NCBI GenBank assembly: GCA_013397845.1
Contig: VZTG01004409.1
Coordinates: 327,287-391,286 of the forward strand
Length of the DNA: 64,000 nt
Direction: 5' to 3'
Origin: Melanocharis versteri
Lineage: Eukaryota > Chordata > Aves > Passeriformes > Melanocharitidae
This document shows, one piece after another, positions 13,700 through 26,897 of the stretch; positions within the stretch are counted from its first letter, which is position 1, and each line of letters opens with the position of its first letter. The notes below the pieces were generated by a model. The model had not been told where the DNA came from. It worked only from the letters and a program-made list of their open reading frames with translations, and made no database searches. The translations under genes and the position numbers were made by a program.

Positions 13700-16600
13700 C
13701 TTCCAGGGTCCCACCAAGTCATGCTCCTTGCCTGTTCATTCAGTCCAGAGGCATTCCAGCTATTCAAGACAAGCAGGAGACAGGCTTTGAGACTCAACTG
13801 AGTTGAGAAAACAATTTAGAAGGAAGGGGGAGGGGGGGCTGCCCCAAAAGAGAAAAGTAAAAATAGAACAAAGCAAAACTGCTTCAATGTCTAGTCCTGG
13901 TGCTGTCAGTTTCTGCAAGTCGGTTGTGAGAATCAAGGTTGTCACCCAGGGCACATGGCTGGCTGTGCGCAGGCTCCTGAGTCATCTGGGCTGCCCTCAC
14001 AGAGCACTTCACCACCCCAAAGCCTTGGCCAGGCACAAGGCCAAGCCCTGCCCCAGCCAGCCGCCACTTTTTCAAGAGTTGCAACCAAGCCTCAAGAAAG
14101 TTCCCAGTAAGAAACACTAATTCTTTCAGTACAGTCATTTTACTCCTGCTTGGATGAGTGGGTGAAGACTCACAATCAACCACAGTGACTCCACTAAGAT
14201 TTAGGCTTCACACGTTGCCATTTAAAACACCAACATACTACAGACCTTCCCTTTGAGAAACCTTCCCTTTCCTCCAATCCCAAGAGAAACTAATTCCTGT
14301 TGATGACGATCATCCTTAGGACTGCTCTCATCATTTCACTCACTTTCATTTGTTACTCTGGATGGTTTTTATTCTGATGCCTGGAAATATTTCAGTTGGT
14401 TGAAGATGTCATGAAGCCTCCTTATCTGCCCTAGAAGTTTTGTCAAAAGTGAAGGTTAGCCACTTCAAAAAGGCAAAGGGCCTTGAAAACCCTCTGAGAT
14501 CCACAGGAAAATAATGACAGTTTGAATTCTCATACCTCTGGGTTGTTTTTTCTTTGCTTCTCACCCTTATCAACAACAACAAAAGAAATGAGAAAATATT
14601 GAAAGTCAGATAAACGATTATTTTACTAAAGATCCACAGCTACCTCACTGCCATCGCAACCAAGCACCAAAGATGAGAATTCCACAGGGACCCTGTGTAA
14701 ATATCTTCACCTCACAGCTGCAGTAATTTTAACTACCTCGATTTCTTTCTCCAGAACGCCATCGTGTAAACCCCAGGCATTTTCAGCACACTGCACACGG
14801 TGTGTGACACACAACGAATCTCCTCTCTTTGCTCTGCCGTGGTACTGCTCAGTTTCTAAGCTCTGGTAGCTATAGAAACTCTCAGGGTAGGTATGCCTTG
14901 TAGGTCTAGAGACAGCTAAGTATTTCAATGTCAGATTATTACATCCTTGATTTTTCTAATTAAATAATGGGCTAGAAAACACCTTAATCTTCTGGAATAA
15001 TGTGCCATTAGGCAATTCTCCCCATTTATTAATACAGTTTCAAATGACATAGTGGTCAGGGCAATTGATGAGATCTGTTTGTCTTTCTTCCCTCCCCTCT
15101 GTGTTTTTTTTTCTCTTATCGGGCCCTATCCAAGCTTTTCTAGCAAAAGGACAAGCACCAACATCAGAGAGAGCCTGGAAGGTTCAAGTTACACTGCTGA
15201 AGTCAGAGTATCTCATGCAAAAATTACTTATGTAAGTACAAAAATCTGTGTGTAAAAGACTTTCCCAGAACTGGCACCAGGGAGAGGTTTCTGGCCCATT
15301 TTCCAGAGGAAGTAAGACTGAAACAAGCGTACTGAGCATTTTTAATATATACGTGTATTAGTTCCTTTTTAATGAATGGTATCAATATTTTTTTAACCCG
15401 TTGCATAACTTCGATCAAATTTATCTGAGAAGGCAATGCCGTGAAGTTCTACAAAGTTTCATTGAACAAGATGACTTGGATAAAGGGACAAGTTGCTCGT
15501 GGCACTCACTGAGATAAAGGCTCCAGGGTGCTCCTCAGTGCTCCTCAGAAGAAAAAATCCACTCACACATCCAAAGTGAAACTGGTCTTCCCAGCTGCCA
15601 TTCTTTCTTGAACTTCTTAAGTTCTTGCTTGATCGAACTCGATATTTAAAAGGATAGGAAGTAGAAAGTGCTTATTGTTGCTGCTGGCTTTTCAGAAAGG
15701 CTGTTACATGACAAAATGTTATTACGTGTGTAATAAAAGCAACATCAATAAAGAGGGCGAAGAGATTGTTCCACAGGAACACTGCAGCCTGTATGCATTT
15801 CCAAGTGAATGAATTATTTCAGACTTTGTGTGTTTTGATTTCAAATATAACAAAAGGGGCTTTCCAAAAGAAGCCCTATCAGTACCTGGAAGAAGCACCT
15901 CCATTTTACAACAAACCCACGCTACTGTTCTCTACATGGTGGCTCCATTTCCTAGAAAATAATCTCCTATGTTAATATGAAAAAACCCCCACAGAACAAA
16001 TAGAAGCAAACAACCAACCCCTGATTCTCTGGTCTTCCATCAAAGGACAATGTCTATCAGGAAAAAAAGAGGAAGCCCCTGTGAGCATGCTGTTATTATT
16101 TATAATGTTTATTTGATTACACGTATCTCTGACATCTGGATCACTTTTTGCTTTAGGTGTTAAAGGTAGCAATGCCCTCAGACAAGCTTTCTTGGCATTT
16201 TCTAATTTAACTAATTCAGAGAACATCCTGTAAGTCAGGGGTTGTTCAAATGCTGCTTGACACCTGGAGCAAGAGAACGCAGAGACCCAACCAAGCCACA
16301 AGGGAAAGTCTCCACCACGTGCCCAAAACATTCCTTCAGCAATGTCTATTCACTGTGCTCTAACAGTGAGAGCCTAGCAAAGGAAGCAGCAATGGAATAC
16401 TCCAGAAGGAGCATTGGTACACACGTGCTCAAGCAAAAGTACTCATGATATTTTCTAATTTTGAAGAAGCTGATTTTAATCTCATATTGTACTTTTACCA
16501 TGGTTTCTTCTGCTTTTAAATACATATGTTCAGTTAATATATATCTAGCTGTATAAGAGAAAAAAAAACCAAACCACCAAGTATCATCTCTAAAGTTCTG

Positions 16601-19600
16601 TCAGATGGATAAAAGAGACCATGAAATTTAAAGGGTACATATTAAAATACCTTTGTCTAAAATCTGTATTTCAGTGTCTGTTAGTATTGCTATGCAGAGC
16701 GATGCCAAACTGATTTTTGTCTTTTTTGCCTTTATATATTCTCTTCATTCTTTACATGTATATTTGTACCTCTGTAGCCTATTATTGTATTCGTAGCTAG
16801 CATTTTACCCACTCTATTAGACAGAAAGACAAAATAAATTCCCTAGTGGTTCCAAGCCCTGGGGGTCCAAGGTTAGGCTCTCTGGGAACCAAGGCTGAAA
16901 CCAGCTCTCTGACACACATTTTCATAAACAAAATTTAGTTCCTATCTAAGAGGGTGGAGGGTTTCAGAAAAGGATAGAACTAGAGAGGAGTTATCTCATC
17001 ACCTATGTCTCTAACTGGGAGTTCTTGTCAGTTATGCTAATTTGCTAAACACATAAAAGTTGTATCCGCTTTATGTTACGTGTGCATCTTTGGCACTTTC
17101 CATCCAGCATTTCGTGCACTCTAAGGATCCTTATAAAGGCAACTCGTTTTCATCACCTAACTGTCTGGCTCGTACTTTTAGGACCAGTGAAAAGGCATCA
17201 AGAGCATTGCAGTATGCTGACAAAAAATCATCAGATTCTTGCTCGTTAGCCAGATGAAACAATGCCAGAGCTTGAAACTTCATGAGGAGCCCCAGGAGTA
17301 CCAAAGGCAGGGCTGCTTGAGATACACACTACTTACCTTGGGAGTACAAATTAAAAAAGAGAAGAGAAATGCAGGCATTTCCTGCAATGAAAAGTGCAGA
17401 GAATCTCATGGTTATAAGAAGGAAAGCAAGAAATGACGAGAGGAAGAAAGCCAATAATTACTGTCTTGATGTATTTCTGCATTTTAGCCATTGGAGAGCT
17501 CTTTTCCTGGGTATCCTGGATAGTGACACTGTGGTAACAACACACAGGATCCTGATGATTTTAGGCATTGTAAGAAAAGCCAACATACTGAACTTCTCAG
17601 TTAATCTTTCCGGAGCCCAGAGAGGACAGACAGGAGGGAGAGCAACACTGGTGCAAGGGGATCTCACTGAGATACATCACACAGCCAGTCATCGGGGTTT
17701 GAACTGGCTGGAGCTGACAACAGTATTTGAAATTGCACATGGAGGAAGAAATAGAATCTCATTTATGCCACAGATTGGCAAAATTCTGTCTCTCTATGCC
17801 ACTCTGGTACTGATATCTATTTGCTGGCACACACATTTCTCATTCTTAGTATTAAATATTTGTCAATCCATTTAATTATGTCACTTTAATCCATTAAATA
17901 CACTGCAGGTGCTCTTGAGAACATGATCTGAGAGCTGCCTTGATTCAGCAATTTACCTTGGTATATTTGTCCATTGTGATCAACAAGGAAGATGGTTTAA
18001 AGCTCTTGTTGCACACTTGTTAAAATGTAGCACTGGCTTAAAATGGGATACCCTCAGGAAAGAAAAAAAAGGGTACCATGTTAATAATAAAGATAACTTG
18101 TCTTAATTTCCAATTACATTTCTTTACACGTCATTGAGGTAGATTTAATGTGGATAACAAAATCTTATACCTTTGTTTTCATTATCTCAACTAATGATAC
18201 TGCCTTACATAAAGGGATAAAATAACGAATGTAACAAAAAAAAAATCTGTATAAAACGTCTTTTACTGCCCCATAGTAGCTTCAAAACTAAAGTACATTT
18301 TGAGTCAGACTGAAATATGAGAAGAGCTGATAGAGAACTCAGTTCTCTCAAGAAAGCCGTGGCTTCCATGAAAGAAAACAAAACCATATCACAGAATTAC
18401 TATGCCCACAGGCTGGGAGAGACAGAGGGGGAGAGAGAAATGACCTTAGATGAGAGATCACACCATGTCTGTACTTTCAGTAATTCTGACTACAGCTTCT
18501 GGAAGGGTGCTATAATTACACGTGGTTGTTCTCCACAGAAAAAGCTCTTGGTAAAGCGATTTGAAAAAGCACCAAGAGCTCCAATTTTATACATTTTAAT
18601 CCCAAATAGAAAATAAAATGTCTGGGGAAGACTGGCCAGGTGGTTAAAACACAGAAGTGGGACTCATTAGCTCCCCACAGTGTCACAGACCTTCTGGGTA
18701 GCTTACATCCTTTCCTGATACTCTGGTTCTCCTCATCTAAAAGCTGAGTTTTAAAGCTTAACTAATAACAGAGGACAGATGGACTTTCCTTTGTGAATAT
18801 GAACAAAAGAAACTTGGAAAATATTAAATAATTTTTGTGAAAGAATCAAATGGGAAGATTTTTCAGGATGTAGTTTTTCCAAAGACCGTAAAACTTCTTT
18901 TCTTTGACTAATTGAGCATCTCGGCCCTAAAAATTTAGGGTGCTGTTTTCCTCTTCCTGGCAGTTTTGCTCTGCAGAAACCAATGGAAGAGAGAAAACCA
19001 AGCCCTTCGTTTTGGTCAGCCATTATCCAGGCAGCTGGTGAATTTGAGGGGTTTGACTCCAAAGAGAAGGGGTAGAACTTCTCTTGTGTTTTCAAATTAG
19101 AGACACTCTGCAAACAAATTCTTATGGACTTTGAAAACACAAGTTCCAAGGAGATGAAAGCCCCCAAAATCAAAGTTTGCAAATGATTCAAAAAGCAAGT
19201 TCAAGCCACGTGCAGCTGTTTCACCTGCGAGTTCTGGGGAGAGTCACTGCTTGATGTGATGATAACAAAACAGAATGCATAAATCAGCACATTTATTCAA
19301 AACTTGTGATATTAATTCTTACAATGTACTGACAGCAAGAAACACCTGATCCTGAGACATCATGAAAATTATCTTAATAAGAGAAGGCAAACAAACACTA
19401 AAGGCAATCTAACACTGGTACTGAGAAGTAGGTGGGAGCTGTATTTTAACAGCTGAACTACACTGCTCTGTTTAAACCAATCACAAATGCATCATTTACT
19501 GCATCTAATTTGTCTAATTAAGCAAAGCTGGATTTCCCATCTCATGAATCAGTGTTATTTACATGCAATACAGTCAGAAAGGGGAACTAAACCACCAGGT

Positions 19601-21056
19601 TTACCACCAAAAAAACATCAGGCAGAAGAGAACTGACACAAATGAGCACACACAGAGCCAGCCATTAACAGGATACACAGCTGCCCAGACTAAACCAGCA
19701 TGTTCCTAAGTGCTAGAAATTAGAAAAAATATAAATCCAGATCAAGCCTACCTTCAGGAACAGCAGACAAGCTATCCCATAGTTCTGTGCCTACACAATC
19801 AAGTTCAGTGTTTGTATTATTCTGAGGCTTAGGAAATCCTTGGCCTCAAAAACATTTCTGTGTTCCTAACCCACAATCCTGACAAGCCATGCACACCACC
19901 CCCACCCTCCGTTCTCCCTGGAAATGCACATCTCAGCCCTGGCTCCAACACAGAGCCCACTGTCCAAGTGCAGAAGCTGCCTTAACACTGGCTGAAATGC
20001 AAGTTTTCCAGCAGTGAGTAGGTGTATTCCTTTCCAATGCACCCCCAGGTGACACCTCAGCCCTCTCTCCTGCATGGAAGGGTGTGCTATCCAGGATTGT
20101 GTAACACACTGCAGGACAAAGCCACCGTGCAAAACCTTGTTATTCCAGTACAAACCACTCCTGTATCCACACTCAAACTGCTCCTCACAGCAAGTGGCTG
20201 AAAGGCCACCTGTGCAGGTCTGCATTTACAGGAGGGGACATGAATTTAAAAGAGGGGCTCCACAAACAGGAGCATTTTCAGTCTGTTTGAGCTTGCAGAT
20301 GAAGGCAGGATCACACAGGCCAGAACCAACACACAGAGACAAACTTGTGTGAGCAGGAGCAGCATCACTAACTTCTTTCACCTGTTTCTAGTGGAGAGTC
20401 ACAATCACACCTCCAATGCTTTCACAAGTGTGAAAGACTGAATGTATTCCCATGTAACAAGAGAGATTTTGAATTCAACATTGGTTCCAACCTGCATCTA
20501 CAGAGAGATCTTACATAGGTTACTGAATCTACAGCATTACCTTTTCTCATTTATAGAGTGCAACAGGCTTGCTATAATTTATTTCAGGATAAATTAAGGA
20601 AAGGTTTATGATGTCTTATGTTTTGAGTTTGAAGGCAAGGTAGTAAAAATGTTGAATTTGCCCTGTTTGGTGTAAAATTTGGCATCTAGTGTTCTACAGT
20701 CACTAGATTAGTTTGTTTTAAAATTAGTATTTCCAATAATGGAAATTATGTGACCAATTCCATTCACTTTACCCTACAGATACATAACCCAAAGCTGAAG
20801 TCATGCTAAAAGTCATGCTTCTCATTTTTCATTCCAAGTCTTACATTAAGATTTCATAAACTTGCAATATTCCTCTCCTTGTTTAAAAAAGTCTATTCAT
20901 GCATTTGATTTAATAAACAATGCATTAGATATAAAAGTAGCAGTGAATGCCAAGAATCTGCACAAACCAAATTCATTCTCTCAAGTTAGCTCCCCAAAAT
21001 ACGTTTGAGGCAGGAATTTCTGTTTCAGAAAATTCGAAGCAAAATAAAACATCACT
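13700..21056. other. CD30-MIIP intergenic region
   Basis: About 7.4 kb between the CD30 start and the MIIP 3' end. It is AT-rich and contains only scattered short open frames on both strands (for example 17369-17875 and 18751-19191). None shows a recognisable domain or splice-supported continuation. I see no CpG island, tRNA or full-length transposon. Confidence 0.6.
13978..13984. promoter_or_regulatory. TNFRSF8: Candidate AP-1 site upstream of CD30
   Basis: A perfect TGAGTCA heptamer lies about 360 bases 5' of the CD30 start codon. Human CD30 is known to be induced by JunB through an AP-1 element in its promoter, so a regulatory role is plausible. A single heptamer occurs often by chance, and the transcription start was not identified. 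Confidence 0.25.
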
Positions 21057-21062
21057 TTTATT
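21057..21062 (-). terminator. MIIP: Candidate MIIP polyadenylation signal
   Basis: AATAAA on the minus strand, 382 bases beyond the MIIP stop codon. It is the first canonical hexamer I found in this direction, so it is the most likely 3' end. There is no transcript support. Confidence 0.45.
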
Positions 21063-21443
21063 GTTTTCAGACAAGGAAAGTAAGATCTGTCTATAAAGTT
21101 CAAACAAATCACACTATGTGAAGTATTTTGGTTTGGTACAACTTAAAAATTCTAAAATGCATTTTTGGTTTATTTCCAGAAAACTTGGAAAAGCAGAGGC
21201 AAGCAAAATTTTGCAAACATTTAAAGGCATTATCTAGCTCATTGATGAATAAAATCTCATTTTACTTTAACATGTTTTCTCACATTCAAAGTTACTCTGA
21301 TGTAATACACTCTGTAGCTACACACATTGCACTGAGAATAAACTGGATTTTTAAAATTTTTACTAACTATTGAGGAACTCAAGTTTAAGGCACTAGAAAA
21401 TTACGTGTCATGTTTCAAATATTTGGCAATAAACATATTTGTG

Positions 21444-24400
21444 TCACTGCACTGAGCCAGACCCTTGACAGGCCAATTCCTCACCCTGGCATTCAGAGTT
21501 AATGCTACACTGCTGGTTACTCAGTTGAGGTGGCAGATGCACTCCTGATCCTGGACACATGCCTTTATCCAGTCCTAGCTGGGACAGCTCATGCAGCTGC
21601 TCAGAAGTAGCTGTAAAAGGCAAAAAATGCAAAGTGAACATAGTGGACTGTCCAAACTCAGATCTGTATATTGGCTGCTCACATACACGCATGATTATGA
21701 AAACTGGGGAAAATCTGTCCAAAGATTTATTTTTATCCAAATTGCTTTGTTTCTGAGTTGTTTCCACGTGCTGTGCCCATCCCTTCCCCAGGGCAAGCAA
21801 GTCAATGGTCCAGAGTGTTGAGGGAGTGGGGTCTGAACTTAGAGCTGCTCTCTGGTGTCTTGGTTTGCTCTGCTAAACCTCAGGTGTGCCAAGTGAGGCA
21901 GGTGCAGAAACTTGTCAGTTCCGTCCTGGAATCCAAATAAAGAGGATATTAATCAAAGAATGCCCAAGTGACTTTTCCCATTTTGATGAAGACTGGTGAG
22001 CTGAACAGGCTTTTGCCTGTTACTCAGCTCCATTTGCTTTTTTGTCTCTGCAAACACCAGTCAGCAGAAGGAAAACATTTCCCAGTAGTGATAAGGAGAT
22101 ACTCTTCCAGGCATTTTCGTTTGCTCAGCCCTCAATAATCATCACACCCTTTAGAGATGGGGCTGCAATTTCCATCTCTGCAATTCCCAACATCTCCTGG
22201 GACTCTGGAGGCTGTGCTTACCAGGCGAGGATAGGGAGAAGGCTTCTCTTCCAGCGAGGCTCGCAGATCCAAACTGCTGAGCAGGGTGTTGCTGGAAGGG
22301 ACCATGTTCTCCCAGCCAGCCAGGCAATGCTGTGAAAAAGAGATGGGAATGCTTTACCCTTTTTTATCAATCCTGGCCTGTTATTATTTAGAACTAACTT
22401 CTGCACAAGTGAGTAATTAATCCATTATTTTTTGAGGAGTTTTATATGACTAACAGGAAATAAATAAAATCTCAGATAAAGGAGAAATACACAGTTGTCC
22501 CCTCTTCCACCTTTCTAAACTGATCTCCCACTTTGTGAACTCAAACACCCAACCCTTCTGAATCTGTCTCAACTGACTTATCCAGTTCCCTAAACCTCAG
22601 AACTAAGCTTCCTCCCACCTCTTTCCTGGAAGTGTCTAGGCCTCGGCTAGGTTAGATTAGCAATACTGCCTGCAGCATTGACTACTGGCTGGAATACAGG
22701 ACCAGCAATACAATACCAGTTTTAAATCCACCCTTGCCACTACTAATTTTGTGAATACTTCATGGACACTTGCCTTTCAGACTCCTTAACATCTGTGGAA
22801 ACAAACACAGGCAACTCTTAGCTATGGCTCATTGTATTGAGAGGCCAATGCCTGAAACAAGTCGGCCAAATCTGCCCCAGAAGGATACAGCTCCACATAG
22901 CATTTTCTTCTGTGCAGTGTAAAGCATTGGAAACATGTCATACACTTTATGTCACTCACACAAAGGCATGAACTCAGAACACACCAAAGGATGTCCTGGC
23001 TATCTCACTGATGCATATCAAAAATTTTAGTGGGAACTCTGCCAAGGGAATGAGTCCCAGATTCTCTTTCCTTCTTGCTCTAAAGCAAAGCCCAGCTGGG
23101 GCCATGCCTTCAACAGGAAGACAGCAACTTACCGAAGGCAGTGCTAGATCATCTGCTGGCTCAAAGCTCCTCCTGCGATGGGCTTTGTACTTGTAGGCTG
23201 GCAAAAGCATGGACTTGGGAACGCTGACCCTGGAACCACACAAGGGAAGTAACTGCCTACACCTCTGCCAAGGCACAGGGAATCTGCATGCCTGCTCACT
23301 CAGAATCCAAGGGTCTAACCCCAAAAGCGAACCAAGTGAACCAGTTTTGGATTAGGGCTGTAGACACTTTACATGTACATTCAGATTCTGGACCAAATTC
23401 AGACCAAACATGCATTTCTCACTGATTTCAAGACTGTTTGTGCTTATAGAAAAGATCAGTAAGGAGTTTTTAAGCAAGAGATCTCTGCCTCGAAAACAGC
23501 AACCTTCTACAGAACTGTTGTGATGCTCTTTTCTCCTTCACCTGATCAGCTTTTTCTTCCTTATTGTTTCCTTGAGTTCTGCATATTACAAAGCAGTAAT
23601 TCTTATTTACCTGACATAGGTTGGCTCTTCCAGTGTCCCCGGGGGCTGGTGGGTACGTGGGATCCTACACACAGGGCAGGCAGATTCTGAATCCACAGGG
23701 ATGGTGAAAAGGCGCTGGTTTAATAGGTAACAGTAAAAACCTGCACAGAGCAACAAACCTTCATCATAGTTCTTGTTTGTCACTAGATTCCTGAACCTAG
23801 CCAAAAAAGCTGTGTTCTACCACACTGCCACACCTGCGTTCTATAAAAAGAGCTGCTTTTCCTGAAATATCTTATACATTTCCTGTGCCCAAGTAAGTTC
23901 CTAAAAAGCAAAACCAAAACTCCAACCTCTTCAATTTAGAAACAGAACATTAGCCAATTACAAGAAACGCTGACAAATTAAAATGACACTGAGAGAGGAT
24001 CCCTAGAAGACTCAAGTATCTTCGGAGTAGGTGGTTGAAAACCTGCAGCTGAAAATAACACATTCTTGCTTGTCTTGCACGATGTGGTGCTCTCTCAGGA
24101 TGACAGGTAAAGACTGCTCAGTTGTTTATTCACAGAAATTGCATTAGGAAGAAATATGATCTTACACTTATGGGAACCCGTTATCAAATCCAGTTCTTGT
24201 TCAGGACTTGTGCAATCCAGAGCCTTGGGCCTAAAGAAACACATAAGAAAATCAGTTGGTGACAGAGAGGCTGGCCCTCTGAACAACACTGCCTTTTCCA
24301 AGCATACATGACTGGGAGGCAAATAAAGGCCCTCACAGCCACGCTTGCAATGTCCTGCTCCAATCAGACTATGGCTCTCATTACTACAGGGATTACTAAG

Positions 24401-26897
24401 GGACTGAACACTGCTGCTTCAGCCCTTCCCCATTCCCACTTACTCCAGGTGCTGCTGATGAATACAGGTTTCTCTGTTGGCCTGTCGGAACTCCTGCAGC
24501 TCAGCAAAGTATTGCTCAGATTTTTCTGTTACTGAAGACTTTGTATCAAGGAGCCCTGAGAACACCAAGGAAAGAGAAAAGATCAGTGATTTACAAAATT
24601 TGGGAAAGCACCAAAGCAAGCCTCACAAGATACAATCAAAACAAAATAGTGATAACGAGAAGGGCAGAACATCATGTCAAGCCAGAGATTTACTGCGTGA
24701 TTTGGGTCCCTCATTGCATTCATTCATTCCAGGTAGTTGGTATCCCTTCTGACCCCACTTGGCTTTGCCATTTGCTGCCTGGATTCCCATACCACTGCCA
24801 CTTTACCACTCCAGGTAAGCACAGGTCACCTCTGGTCTGGAGAAGGGCCTCTGACAAAGCTGCAGCCCCTTTGCTGGGATCTGCTCCGTTGGCCCTACGA
24901 CAGCAGTTCTATCACACCTCAAAGGGGTCATAAACTGTGTTTGAACTCTTAATATCACCACATCACACTGAGAGCTTTGCTTCAGAGTTAGCATTCACCT
25001 GCAATCCAGTCATAGCCCAGGAGAGGACAGGCAGACCAGCTGCTGACAGGTATGGCATCTTCTTCAGAGTCAGGCTGAAAAGTCACATGACGAGCTTCCT
25101 TCTGAAAGAAAACAATTCATAAAGACTTCCCAACCATCTGGCAGGACAGTCAAAGGTACAGCTGAGGAGACAACTGGCAGCTGTTCAGATGGGACAGCTG
25201 TGGCTTAGTTTGAGACTGGATTCTATCTATGCCTCTACCAGTAATTTGCTCACTAGCCCTCTGTCTTCTCAATAAATAAAACAGAAAGAGGAGGCAGGGA
25301 CTTGCCCACTCAAGGCAGGATTTTTCAGAGCTTTAAACAAAATGCTGAGCTGCATTGCACATCCCCAAAGATCAGGCAACCTGTGCTGCTTTGGAGGATG
25401 ATCACAGCCAGGACCTGTCCTTCACACCTAAGCAGACAAACTGTGGAACAGCAGCACTGCACCTGCCTGTTCTCCCTCAGCATGTGGACGACATATGCAA
25501 AAGACAGGGAACTTCACAGTGAAGTGTAATGGATTTCTGGTCTTTCAGTTCACTGGCTAAGGAAAGCAGGGCCTGAACAAACTGCCAAAAGCCCCTGGCT
25601 GCTATAGCTGGGAACAGTTCTGACCCCAACTTCCAATTTACACAGTGGGAACAAGGCAGGTAATGTTCCCCTGGCCCTTCCTCCCCATCATTCTGTTGAC
25701 TTAGGAAAATAAGAAAAGCATTGGTTAAACATTTACCTTCAACTCTTTGGACCGAGATGTCAGCAAGACTGATTTAGGGATATGGGGCTCTCTGATGACC
25801 ACACGCTGCTCACTGGTCTCTTTTTTTTGCACTCTGCTCAGTGATGGCCTCGGATGACTTTTCTCATGGAAACCATGCAGCAGAGTGGACTGTCTTCTGT
25901 TCTCTCCATGTCCCAGGGAGAAGGATTCTTTCTCTGGACTTCCTCGAGCATGGCCATCCCCATCCACTCTGGAGATTTCTCTGCCACACATGATTGCAGA
26001 CACTGGTGTAATATTCTTCCCTTTCCCAGGAAAGCCGGAATCAAAACCTGCTCCTTCCTGTGTCTTCGCTTGTTGTTGCTGTACCCCCCTGTCACTACTG
26101 CTGTGTTTAAGAGATGAACTGAGGGCTGGGCCAGCTTTGGGTTCCACAGACACTGTTATTCCAGAGTCAGCTGTAGACTTTACTGCATCAACCTGATTTT
26201 CCTTCTGTAAGGACAGAGACTCTCTTAATACATGGCATCAGTCAGGCTACAAATACCTTTTGTAAGAACATTTCACTCACTACATCAACCTCTGATTCTA
26301 GTCTGTTCACTCCCTTAAATTCCTGCGGGGGAAAAATAAAAATCCTTATGTTTTGGAGAGTGTAAGAAAGAGCTCCACTTCCAGCTAAATGCAACTTTTC
26401 CCAGTTTGAGGAACCACTGAACTTTCAGCCCTTGTGCTTAGAAGAAACAAAAGGATTTTGTTCCACAATGTTCATTCCTATCTCAGAGGAAGAAACTTGC
26501 CTTTCTTAGGCAGGAACTGATCTCCAAACCCTTTGCCAGCAGAACAGATTGAGACCACAGGATCAACAGTAACCAAAGGGCAGCTACTTTTCTAACAGAC
26601 TCCATACCACATTCCACTTCCTAAGAGCTCTTTCATGTCCATATGTCTCCTTGCACCACACCATAGGCAGTCTCTCATAGAGGCCCATTCGTTTCCATGA
26701 ATTTCTAGCACAGACACCACACATACCCCTCTCCTGGCTGAGGGGACACATCTGTCAGCAGCTGTACTGCTAGGAAGAGATGCTGGAAGGAGTTGCTTGA
26801 TGGGAAGTCCTTTTCTGATCTCTTCCTGCTTCATTCTCAGCTTTTGTAGAAGGTCCTGGTTGGCCTGGCGCAGCTTCTTCAGGAGCTCTAAGTCCAT
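21444..26897 (-). CDS. MIIP: Migration and invasion inhibitory protein
   Basis: Orthologue of human MIIP (IIp45), reported to bind IGFBP2 and restrain cell migration. Coding exons in transcript order: 26727-26897, 26281-26322, 25737-26204, 24999-25101, 24444-24555, 24166-24230, 23611-23740, 23133-23229, 22222-22329 and about 21444-21599. This gives about 483 residues against 388 in human. Much of the excess is in the long Ser-rich third exon (156 codons). Family landmarks are a Leu-rich N-terminal helix (LELLKKLRQANQDLLQKL), LLGYDWIAG near residue 255, QYFAELQEFRQ, a four-cysteine segment at 321-345, and KAHRRRSFEPADDLALP. An acceptor just before the ATG implies a noncoding first exon, probably in the CpG island near 28.2-28.8 kb. 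The last exon's acceptor is uncertain: the best pyrimidine tract (start 21610) would give an early stop, whereas 21599 or 21596 keeps the frame. Confidence 0.9.
23611..23740 (-). CDS. MIIP: MIIP exon with CxxC...CxxC segment
   Basis: The codon split across the previous junction completes Cys321. The exon continues as CFYC, then seventeen residues later CPVC (Cys342 and Cys345). Human MIIP has the same pair (CVYC and CRLC) with similar spacing, so four cysteines are conserved between bird and mammal. The spacing suggests a small zinc-binding module. That is inference, as I know of no described domain here. Confidence 0.8.
26281..26322 (-). CDS. MIIP: MIIP 42-base microexon
   Basis: Fourteen codons (EFKGVNRLESEVDV) lie between a pyrimidine-rich acceptor (CCCCCGCAG) and a GTGAGT donor, phase 0 at both ends. 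It fits between the neighbouring exons with or without disturbing the frame, so it may be skipped in some transcripts. Confidence 0.65.

Noticed and set aside
17369..17875. 168-codon plus-strand open frame in the CD30-MIIP spacer
   Set aside because: No recognisable domain, no supporting splice structure or promoter, and amino-acid make-up like random AT-rich sequence.
18751..19191. 146-codon minus-strand open frame with a hydrophobic start
   Set aside because: No family resemblance, and frames of this length are expected by chance across the region.
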